From an uncultured Pelagibacteraceae bacterium (lineage in GTDB: Bacteria > Pseudomonadota > Alphaproteobacteria > Pelagibacterales > Pelagibacteraceae), in the NCBI GenBank assembly GCA_902610655.1, contig CACLWL010000001.1:62001-126000 (forward strand): a DNA stretch of 64,000 nucleotides. Direction: 5' to 3'. A program made the position numbers and the translations under genes. Numbering within the stretch: position 1 is the stretch's first letter; each line of letters opens with the position of its first letter. The notes below the pieces were generated by a model, which was not told where the DNA came from, searched no databases, and saw only the letters and a list, made by a program, of their open reading frames with translations. Of this stretch, positions 57,820 through 64,000 are shown in pieces.

Positions 57820-58083
57820 TTTTTTAATTACTGTACCTAGGTAACCATTGAATGCAGATACAGCAATTATAAGAAATTGACCTTTAAATGAATAAAAATC
57901 AAAAGAAGGATAAAAACTTATTGCAACACTAAAAAGAATATAAGTTACAATAAAAGGCCTTAAAAACTTCTTTATAAAAAATTTATTTCTTTTTATATTT
58001 CGCAGCCTCCTCAGACCCACTAGTAGCTGACCCTTTACTATAAGAGTGAGCTCCCATACCAGCAAGCTGTCCATTTTGTACAA
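57814..58083 (-). CDS. Possible small membrane protein downstream of fdh
   Basis: 89-codon frame overlapping the fdh 3' end by about 100 bases; only the last 55 codons lie in free space. That part has two hydrophobic segments (LRPFIVTYILFSVAISFYP and GQFLIIAVSAFNGYLGT). No ATG exists downstream of the fdh stop, so a start inside fdh would be required. It may be a real short gene or a chance frame; I recognise no family. Confidence 0.3.
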   Translation of the reverse strand: MYKMDSLLVWELTLIVKGQLLVGLRRLRNIKRNKFFIKKFLRPFIVTYILFSVAISFYPSFDFYSFKGQFLIIAVSAFNGYLGTVIKKL

Positions 58084-59182
58084 TCAAATACTGGTTTCTA
58101 ATTTCTTTTTTTTCAAAAAAACATTCTAAGATTTCTCTTACTCCGTCTGCATATCTAGCTTGTGCAGTTAAAGAGGTACCAGATGTATGTGGCGTCATTC
58201 CATGATTTGGCATAGTTCTCCATACATGATCATTAGGCGCAGGTTGAGGAAACCAAACATCTCCTGCATAACCACTTAGTTGACCACTTTTAAGGGCTTT
58301 TGCAATTGCATCTTTATTACAAATCTTACCTCTAGCAGTGTTAACTATGTAGGCACCTTTTTTCATTTTACTGATCATCGCGTCATCAAAAAGATTTTCT
58401 GTTTCAGGGTGAAGAGGACAATTTATTGTAACTACATCGCAAACTTTTACCATTGACTCTACAGTTTCATGAAAAGTTAAATTTAGCTCTTTTTCAACAC
58501 TTTCAGGTAATCTATGCCTATCAAAGTAATGTAAGTGAGTATCAAATGGTTTCATCTTTCTCAAAGCATCTAAACCAATCCTACCAGCAGCAACTGTTCC
58601 AATGTGCATTCCTTCAACATCATAAGATCTTTGGACTGCATCAGCAATATTCCATCCACCTTCATTAACAATTCTATGTTGGTTGTGATAATCTCTTACC
58701 ATCGAAACAATCATCATAACTATGTGTTCCGCAACTGATCGAGAATTACAGAATGTGACTTCTACTACATCAATTTTATTATCCATTGCTGCTTGAAGAT
58801 CCACGTGATCTGACCCTATTCCTGCCGTTATTGCCATTTTAAGATTTTTGGCTTTTGCAATTCTTTCTTTAGTCAAATAATACGGGAAAAATGGCTGAGA
58901 AATGACGATATCTGCATCAACAATATGTTTGTCTGCTTCGCATCCATCACCATCTTTACTATTAGTGACTACTAACTCATGGCCATTGCTTTCTAAAAAT
59001 TTTCTTAAACCAAGTTCACCTGATACACATCCTAACAATTGTCCAGGGGTATAATCTCTACCTTTTGGTGATGGCAAGGTCATTCCGTCAGGATATTTTT
59101 CAATTTTAGGTAATTCCGATAGTGGATAAGATTTTGGCATTCCACCTTTTGGATCATCATATAGTATACACAATACTTTCAT
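57983..59182 (-). CDS. fdh: NAD-dependent formate dehydrogenase
   Basis: 399 residues, single-subunit, metal-free D-2-hydroxyacid dehydrogenase type. GTVAAGRIGLDALRKM near 195-210 is the NAD loop; catalytic Arg in NTARGKICN and His in GMTPHTSGTSLTAQARYADG; C-terminal SKGSATSGSEEAAK is diagnostic of formate dehydrogenase. It oxidises formate to CO2 with NADH formation, ending one-carbon oxidation. The start follows a good AGGAGAT ribosome-binding site. Confidence 0.96.
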   Translation of the reverse strand: MKVLCILYDDPKGGMPKSYPLSELPKIEKYPDGMTLPSPKGRDYTPGQLLGCVSGELGLRKFLESNGHELVVTNSKDGDGCEADKHIVDADIVISQPFFPYYLTKERIAKAKNLKMAITAGIGSDHVDLQAAMDNKIDVVEVTFCNSRSVAEHIVMMIVSMVRDYHNQHRIVNEGGWNIADAVQRSYDVEGMHIGTVAAGRIGLDALRKMKPFDTHLHYFDRHRLPESVEKELNLTFHETVESMVKVCDVVTINCPLHPETENLFDDAMISKMKKGAYIVNTARGKICNKDAIAKALKSGQLSGYAGDVWFPQPAPNDHVWRTMPNHGMTPHTSGTSLTAQARYADGVREILECFFEKKEIRNQYLIVQNGQLAGMGAHSYSKGSATSGSEEAAKYKKK

Positions 59183-59203
59183 TTTATCTCCTAATTAAAT
59201 TTT

Positions 59204-59219
59204 TAATCATTAATGATTA
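59204..59219. repeat. 16-bp palindrome upstream of fdh
   Basis: TAATCATTAATGATTA is its own reverse complement and ends 21 bases before the fdh ATG. It may be an operator, but a palindrome of this length in such A+T-rich sequence can easily occur by chance. Confidence 0.35.
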
Positions 59220-59306
59220 TTTATATTAGAAAGCGTAACATAAAAATGGATAACCAGGCAATCAAATAATGATAGTAATAATCAATAGTTTTCTTATATT
59301 TGCATA

Positions 59307-59774
59307 TTACTTTGGATATTTCTTTTTTAATAATAACTTATTAATTATAACACCGAATAAGATCACAACTATTGAACCAGCAATAACTGGTGTTAGCAAA
59401 TAGTCATAAGAGACCGATCCAATTATTACGATTATTGGATTACCACCAGCAGGTGGATGGGTAACTTTAAATAATATCATAAGCATAACGCCAAAACCTA
59501 CAGCTAATGGAATATTGATAAAAATTGGCAGATGCACAAAGTTTAAAAAGATTATTCCTACTAATGATGTTAAAAAGTGACCAACAATTATATTTTTTGG
59601 TTGAGCAAAAGGACTTTCAGGATAACCATAAAGAAGGACCATTGTGGACCCAAAAGAAGCAATGAGAAACAATCCATACGGTGTTTTGTAAGTTAAAATA
59701 GTAAGAGTTAATATAGTTATAAATGAAAAAATTCCAGCTATAGAGGATTGTATTAATAGTTTTTTATCAATCAT
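59307..59774 (-). CDS. HPP-family membrane protein
   Basis: 155 residues with four membrane helices and the defining HPP motif in KVTHPPAGGNPIIV near 106-118. ASFGSTMVLLYGYPESPFAQPKNIIVGH near 38-65 is the other family block. Some HPP proteins transport nitrite in cyanobacteria and plastids; the role here is unknown. Overlaps the SufU-like gene by 8 bases. Confidence 0.88.
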   Translation of the reverse strand: MIDKKLLIQSSIAGIFSFITILTLTILTYKTPYGLFLIASFGSTMVLLYGYPESPFAQPKNIIVGHFLTSLVGIIFLNFVHLPIFINIPLAVGFGVMLMILFKVTHPPAGGNPIIVIIGSVSYDYLLTPVIAGSIVVILFGVIINKLLLKKKYPK

Positions 59775-60171
59775 TTTTTTTTATAATTTTCATTAAAGCA
59801 TTGACCGGAAGTAATAAACATTCTTTTCTCGAGAGATTTTGTTTTTTAAAAATTATATTAAATGACCTCCAATATTTTGGAACTAACTTCGAATTTTCTT
59901 GAAATAAAAAATTTGCAGTATTTAAAAATTCATTAATTTCATCAATTTTTTTATTTTTTGATTTCCTAGATAAAAGACTCGCCGACGCTTGACAATATAT
60001 ACATGATTTAGTTTGGTATCCAAAATCTATTACTTTTCTATTTTTTATTTTAAGAGTAATTTCAATTTCATCACCACAAATTGAATTTTTATACTTTAAT
60101 TTATGCGAATAATTTTTAACAGATTTATAGTTTATTGTATTTTCAGCAATCTTTAATACATCTAAATCCAT
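59767..60171 (-). CDS. SufU/IscU-like Fe-S scaffold protein
   Basis: 134 residues. Three cluster-ligand cysteines are recognisable: Cys32 in ICGDEIEI (with Asp34), Cys57 in KSCIYCQASASLLS and Cys118 in RKECLLLPVNAL; Cys60 is additional. Length and motif order match SufU rather than IscU (no LPPVK). No other suf gene is adjacent, and pairing with an HPP membrane protein is unusual. It could instead be a sulfur-transfer relay. Confidence 0.8.
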   Translation of the reverse strand: MDLDVLKIAENTINYKSVKNYSHKLKYKNSICGDEIEITLKIKNRKVIDFGYQTKSCIYCQASASLLSRKSKNKKIDEINEFLNTANFLFQENSKLVPKYWRSFNIIFKKQNLSRKECLLLPVNALMKIIKKND

Positions 60172-60253
60172 ATTATAATATATTTAATTTTGGTAATTTT
60201 ATTATATGAAAAATTATATTGTAGTATCTCTAAATAGCTATTAAAAATTCATA

Positions 60254-61159
60254 ATGTTTAAATTAAAAAATGACAGTATAGCAATACCTGTTGTTCTGTT
60301 TGCAGGTATTCTTTGGTCTTTTGGTCCGCTTGTAGTTAGATATATGGATCAGCCCAATTTAGTGCCGTGGCAATATTTGTTTGCGAGAGGTATTACTATT
60401 TTTATTTTATTAAACATTTACTTATTTTTTGAAGAGGGAGTTACTTTTTATAAAAATTATTATAAAATTGGAATTTCGGGAGTTGTCGGTGGTGTTGGTT
60501 TGGGTATAGCCATGATTACTTTTATTTGGTCTATCACTCATACTTCTGCAGCAATTACTTTGCTTTGTCTATCTGCAATGCCTTTTATGACTGCATTGTT
60601 AGGTTTTTTATTTTTAAAGGAAACAATTTCAACAAATGTATGGGTAGCGATTATAATTGCGACTATTGGGATATTTATTATGGCAATAGGAGATTTTGAA
60701 AGAGGTTCGTTATTTGGTCTAATATTTGGATTAATTTCTGCTCTTGGATTTTCTGTATTTTCAGTATCCTTAAGATGGAGGAAAGAAACACCAAAATTTA
60801 CCACAGTTGCTTTTGCTGGAATTTTTTGTGCAGTCGTATCATCATTTGTAATTTTACAGTCGCAATCTTCTTTTTTGTCATCAAGTCTTAACCAAGGTTT
60901 ATTTGCAGTTCATGGAACTTTGGTTTGTTTAGGCTTAATTCTTTATTCAATTGGGTCTAAAGTAATTCCAGCTGCAGAGCTAACGCTGCTTTCATTAACT
61001 GAAGTAATAGGTGGAATATTCTGGGTTTGGCTTCCAATACTTGGAATAAATGAAGTCCCATCAAACACAACAGTTATTGGTGGTTTTTTAATTTTTTTGG
61101 CAATTATCTACTATAGTTTAATCATAAAGCACAACAGAAGATTTATAGCTCTCAATTAA
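60254..61159 (+). CDS. EamA/DMT-family transporter
   Basis: 301 residues, ten membrane helices, two EamA repeats (LFAGILWSFGPLVVRYMD at the start; LFGLIFGLISALGFSVFSVSL mid-protein). Different from the EamA gene at 46307, though similar in plan. Four bases before the amidinotransferase gene, so it may import the substrate or export the product of that enzyme. Confidence 0.85.
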   Translation: MFKLKNDSIAIPVVLFAGILWSFGPLVVRYMDQPNLVPWQYLFARGITIFILLNIYLFFEEGVTFYKNYYKIGISGVVGGVGLGIAMITFIWSITHTSAAITLLCLSAMPFMTALLGFLFLKETISTNVWVAIIIATIGIFIMAIGDFERGSLFGLIFGLISALGFSVFSVSLRWRKETPKFTTVAFAGIFCAVVSSFVILQSQSSFLSSSLNQGLFAVHGTLVCLGLILYSIGSKVIPAAELTLLSLTEVIGGIFWVWLPILGINEVPSNTTVIGGFLIFLAIIYYSLIIKHNRRFIALN

Positions 61160-61162
61160 TTT

Positions 61163-62278
61163 ATGAGTGTCACTAAAACAATCGTTAACAGCTGGAATGA
61201 ATGGGATCCATTAAAACATGTGATTGTTGGAAGAGCTGATGGTACTTGTATACCTGCCCCTGAACCTGCTTTAGAAGCTAAAGTTCCTGAAGATTCTGAT
61301 ATGAAAGGAAAACATGGACCAAGAACAATCGAGACAGTGGAAAAAGCAAATGAATTGCTCAATAATTTTGTATCCTTATTAGAAAAAAGGGGAATCAAAG
61401 TAGATAGACCAACACCAATCAAACAAAACCAAAAAATTTCTACACCGGATTGGGAAGTTGAAAGTATGTTTGGTTGTATGCCAGCTAGAGATATAATTTT
61501 AACAGTTGGAAATGAGATGTTGGAAGCTACTATGAGTTATAGATGTAGATGGTTTGAGTATCTTAATTATAGACCTTTATTGCAAAAATATTTTGTAGAT
61601 GATCCTAATATGAGGCATGAGATAGCTCCAAAACCAAGATTAACTGATCATGATTACAGAAAAGATTATTTGTCTGAGAAAATAGGAGTACAAAAAAGAC
61701 TTAAATGGACTGAGGAAAAATTCTTCGTAACTACTGAAGAAGAACCTTTATTTGATGCCGCAGACATTTTAAGATTTGGTAAAGATTTAATTGTTCAACA
61801 TGGATTTACAACGAATCTAAAGGGAATCGAATGGTTAAGAAGACATTTTAAAGATCACAGAGTACATGCTGTAAACTTTCCTGGCGACCCTTATCCAATA
61901 CATATTGATGCAACTTTTACACCAATAAAGGAAGGCACGATTATAAATAATCCACAAAGAAGAATTCCCAATGAGCAAAAAAAATTATTTGAGAACAATG
62001 GTTGGAAAATAATTGATGCCGCACAACCAGCTCATAACTCACCGCCACCATTATGCTATTCATCTGTCTGGTTATCAATGAACGTTCTCGTACTAGATCC
62101 AAAAACAGTGTGTGTAGAAAAAAGTGAAATTTATCAAGCTGAACAATTAGACAAACTTGGAATGGAAGTGTTGCCTGTGGATTTAAGAGATGCTTATGCA
62201 TTTGGAGGAGGTTTGCACTGTTGTACAGCTGATGTTTATAGAGAGGGAGAATTAAAGGATTATTTCCCAAAACAGTAG
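61163..62278 (+). CDS. Glycine amidinotransferase-like enzyme (GATM family)
   Basis: 371 residues, strongly similar in layout to animal arginine:glycine amidinotransferase. NEWDPLKHVIVGRADG opens the protein; ARDIILTVGNEMLEA (Asp110), FDAADILRFGKD (Asp201), YPIHIDATF (His247) and GGGLHCCTADVYREGE (nucleophile Cys353) form the catalytic set. It moves an amidino group from arginine to an amine such as glycine. The acceptor is not defined by sequence; inosamine transferases are relatives. Confidence 0.85.
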   Translation: MSVTKTIVNSWNEWDPLKHVIVGRADGTCIPAPEPALEAKVPEDSDMKGKHGPRTIETVEKANELLNNFVSLLEKRGIKVDRPTPIKQNQKISTPDWEVESMFGCMPARDIILTVGNEMLEATMSYRCRWFEYLNYRPLLQKYFVDDPNMRHEIAPKPRLTDHDYRKDYLSEKIGVQKRLKWTEEKFFVTTEEEPLFDAADILRFGKDLIVQHGFTTNLKGIEWLRRHFKDHRVHAVNFPGDPYPIHIDATFTPIKEGTIINNPQRRIPNEQKKLFENNGWKIIDAAQPAHNSPPPLCYSSVWLSMNVLVLDPKTVCVEKSEIYQAEQLDKLGMEVLPVDLRDAYAFGGGLHCCTADVYREGELKDYFPKQ

Positions 62279-62506
62279 TTAATTTGGGTTATTTTTTAAA
62301 TATTTAATGTAATCGACTACTTCATTAAATTTTACATCATCTATATCTTTATAACTTTTATTAAATTTTGTCTTTATGCATAAAGCTACATGTGCGTAAG
62401 GGTTTCTACCTTTAGGATGGTTTGGGTGATTAGGAAGTTTATTCTTTAAAAAATCCCCTGCTTCTTGAATCATCTTCCAAATTCTGGCAGAATTTTCTTT
62501 TTGCAA
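62279..62506 (-). CDS. Small uncharacterised basic protein
   Basis: 75 residues, soluble, no signal. ENSARIWKMIQEAGDFLKNKL, then a His/Pro run HPNHPKGRNPYAHVALCI and a helical end. It lies right behind the coiled-coil gene (4 bases) and converges on the amidinotransferase stop. I recognise no family. Sensible composition and tight spacing support it being real. Confidence 0.6.
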   Translation of the reverse strand: MQKENSARIWKMIQEAGDFLKNKLPNHPNHPKGRNPYAHVALCIKTKFNKSYKDIDDVKFNEVVDYIKYLKNNPN

Positions 62507-62510
62507 ATAA

Positions 62511-63242
62511 CTAATTTTTGGTTGTCTTATCTATACTAAAATCTTTTAATCGATTTGATAATTCATCTTTGACTTCTTGTTCTTCTAACTCCAATTTTTT
62601 AAGACTTTCTAATTCTCTTCTTCTTATTTTTTGCTCTCTAAGTTTTTCCTCTTCCTCTTTCAATTTTTGTTCTTTATCAAATTTTTCTTCCCATTCTTTA
62701 ATTTTTATATATTCAAGTTTCTTTTTTCTTTCCTCTTCTTCCTTGACAACTTTAATTGCCTTATACTTCCTTCTTTGTTCTTTTAATTCTTTGTTTTTTT
62801 GCTCTTCCTCTCTTACTTTCAAATCAATGTCTTTTCTATTTTGCTCTTCTTCTCTTAACTTGAGTTCTTTTTCTTTAGATCTTAACTCTTTATTGAATAA
62901 ATTTTGATCCTCTTCTTTTCTTATTAGTCTTTCGTTTTCATTTTTAAGTTTTTCATCTTTTGACTTTAATTCTCTTTCCTTATTTTTTAAATATTCCTCT
63001 TTTGATTTCAACTTATCTATATCTTTTTTAAATTGGTCTTCTCTTATCTTTAATTCCTTTTTTTCCTTAATTAATTTGTTGTTTTCTTCAAGTTTACGTA
63101 ATTTGATTTCTTCTACTTTTTTTTGTTCTTGTTGTTTCTTATAGCTTGAATAAGCACTACTTATTGATTGAGCTGTGAACGAAGCAATTTTTGATAAATT
63201 ACTTTTGTTTCTACTTTTAGTAATTTTTTTTTTCCTAGCCAT
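62511..63242 (-). CDS. Highly charged long coiled-coil protein
   Basis: 243 residues. A short basic N-terminus (ARKKKITKSRNKS) and a mildly hydrophobic stretch SKIASFTAQSISSAYSSY precede about 190 residues of almost pure Lys/Glu/Arg/Leu heptads with recurring units such as ELKSKDEKLK, ELKLREEEQN and DLKVREEEQK. Predicted to be one long alpha-helical coiled coil. Family unknown; a structural or scaffold role is the obvious guess. It appears to form a two-gene unit with the small downstream gene. Confidence 0.7.
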   Translation of the reverse strand: MARKKKITKSRNKSNLSKIASFTAQSISSAYSSYKKQQEQKKVEEIKLRKLEENNKLIKEKKELKIREDQFKKDIDKLKSKEEYLKNKERELKSKDEKLKNENERLIRKEEDQNLFNKELRSKEKELKLREEEQNRKDIDLKVREEEQKNKELKEQRRKYKAIKVVKEEEERKKKLEYIKIKEWEEKFDKEQKLKEEEEKLREQKIRRRELESLKKLELEEQEVKDELSNRLKDFSIDKTTKN

Positions 63243-63357
63243 TTTTATATAAGTCTATTTCAACAAAAAAAATTCAAAGAGACAAGTGGAAGATTATTTT
63301 TTTTTAATTAAATTATAGTTAAACACAACTTGAAGTAGGTATATTTGTATAAATATT

Positions 63358-64000
63358 TTATTCTTTAGATATCTTCTCTTCTTTTTTTTTAATAACAACA
63401 CCTTTTCTTTTTAACATTTTCTGTACGCTTTCAGAGTAAGGCTCATCAATATGCTCTGTAACAGGGCTTAGCTCTAATCCTAAAGGTGTAATAGTTTGAG
63501 GTATTGGAGTAAATTGAGAATCTGGATTATCTACAACTGCTCTGACTTTCATTCTATAAATTCCAAAAACTCCAATACATGAATGAAATAAAATTAAATA
63601 AATAAAAAAACCATTTGCACCTGCAAAATCCATAAAAAAAGAACATAAAAATGGCCCCATCATTGCACCTAAGCCAAAAGCAAATTGCAAACCCGCTCCA
63701 GCTGCAACAAATTTTTCTTTTGGAATAAAATCGTTTGTATGTGCAAAGATTAATGCAAACATTGGGAGACTACAGAATGAAAATAACATAACAAAAATAT
63801 AAAACCAAAATTTTGATGTTGCTAATCCATCAGGCATATACATCTGTGATGACGCAAATATTGCGCAAATAGCAAAAAAGGATGAGCCAAATGTACAATA
63901 AATTATTACCAATCTTCTATCTAAAGCATCAGATAATTTCCCAATAGGCCACTGTGAAATTGCACCAGAAATTGCAACTAAAAAAGTAACTATCGATATT
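63358..64000 (-). CDS. MFS transporter, 5' end beyond window
   Basis: The frame stays open to the right edge, reading ISGAISQWPIGKLSDALDRR, the MFS loop-2/3 motif, so the visible 213 residues are the C-terminal part, with about six helices. An in-frame ATG at 63912 is internal. The soluble tail ends KMLKRKGVVIKKKEEKISKE. Substrate unknown. Confidence 0.85.
   Translation of the reverse strand, partial: ISIVTFLVAISGAISQWPIGKLSDALDRRLVIIYCTFGSSFFAICAIFASSQMYMPDGLATSKFWFYIFVMLFSFCSLPMFALIFAHTNDFIPKEKFVAAGAGLQFAFGLGAMMGPFLCSFFMDFAGANGFFIYLILFHSCIGVFGIYRMKVRAVVDNPDSQFTPIPQTITPLGLELSPVTEHIDEPYSESVQKMLKRKGVVIKKKEEKISKE

Noticed and set aside
59269-59400. Short plus-strand frame starting MIVIINSFLIFAYYFGYFFF
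   Set aside because: It runs antisense into the HPP gene and its hydrophobic look stems from A+T richness; no ribosome-binding site or neighbour coupling.
62518-62907. 129-codon plus-strand Ser/Leu/Phe-rich frame
   Set aside because: Mirror of the Lys/Glu-rich coiled-coil gene on the opposite strand; composition fully explained by that gene.
62511-63242. Internal repeats of the coiled-coil gene as a CRISPR or tandem DNA repeat
   Set aside because: The recurring units are degenerate at DNA level and in frame; they follow protein heptads, with no spaced identical repeats.

Overview
The window reads as one contiguous piece of a streamlined, strongly A+T-rich alphaproteobacterial chromosome, most likely SAR11 (Pelagibacterales). 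The evidence is a blue-tuned proteorhodopsin followed by ferredoxin and ferredoxin reductase genes, a tandem glycine riboswitch ahead of gcvT, very short or overlapping gene junctions, an alphaproteobacterial-type DksA and dihydroorotase, and alphaproteobacterial GTTC-N7-GTTC SOS operators. About 70 genes lie almost end to end. No insertion sequence, prophage, rRNA or CRISPR array was seen. No gene-free stretch exceeds about 200 bases; the two longest are the proteorhodopsin promoter region (15595-15796) and the glycine riboswitch leader (47186-47383).

Layout. 1-10605 is core metabolism: aroC (cut by the window edge), pdxH, a polyprenyl diphosphate synthase, an S49 peptidase with glyQ/glyS/ppdK, and nadC/nadA. 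A tRNA-Leu(GAG) with its own promoter follows at 10663. 10751-15594 holds a methyltransferase, a YgfZ-type folate protein, a dihydroorotase and a propionyl/acetyl-CoA synthetase. 15729-18600 is the proteorhodopsin region, with two perfect inverted repeats in the promoter, a strong terminator after the rhodopsin, then ferredoxin, ferredoxin/thioredoxin-type reductase and a glutathione transferase.

19092-25199 is the most unusual block. It is a tight co-directional run of a GT39-like membrane glycosyltransferase, a 41-residue membrane peptide, a GT2 glycosyltransferase, a TauD-type dioxygenase, an ammonium transporter fused to a SpoIIE/RsbU-type phosphatase, and a secreted lyase-like protein. 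25206-31230 carries umuDC with a promoter and LexA box, two tandem GFA-type zinc proteins, a glycerate-kinase-like protein, a TolC-type channel and recA with its own SOS-like box.

31321-47185 holds alaS, icd, psd/pssA, a glycosyltransferase, rlmE, an IMP dehydrogenase lacking CBS domains, guaA, panB, a TerC-like protein, three small secreted TPR proteins (two of them adjacent paralogues), and the 5-oxoprolinase genes pxpA/B/C followed by an EamA transporter. 47210-51724 is the riboswitch-controlled glycine cleavage operon gcvT-gcvH-gcvP. 51731-56714 is a lipid module (FAD oxidase, DUF1365, CFA-type methyltransferase, DUF3833 lipoprotein, SDR, TspO) that resembles photo-oxidative-stress gene sets of other alphaproteobacteria. 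56716-64000 has a sarcosine-oxidase-like FAD enzyme, NAD-dependent formate dehydrogenase, an HPP membrane protein, a SufU-like scaffold, a DMT transporter, a GATM-like amidinotransferase, a long coiled-coil protein and a truncated MFS transporter.

Functionally the window joins light capture (rhodopsin), one-carbon and glycine use (glycine cleavage, formate dehydrogenase, GFA proteins, an FAD amine oxidase), nitrogen acquisition (Amt fusion, oxoprolinase, amidinotransferase) and SOS repair. No single locus is demonstrably a new system. The best candidates for something undescribed are the Amt-phosphatase fusion and its operon, the palindromic rhodopsin promoter, and the paired small TPR proteins with a C-terminal Cys-x-Cys.
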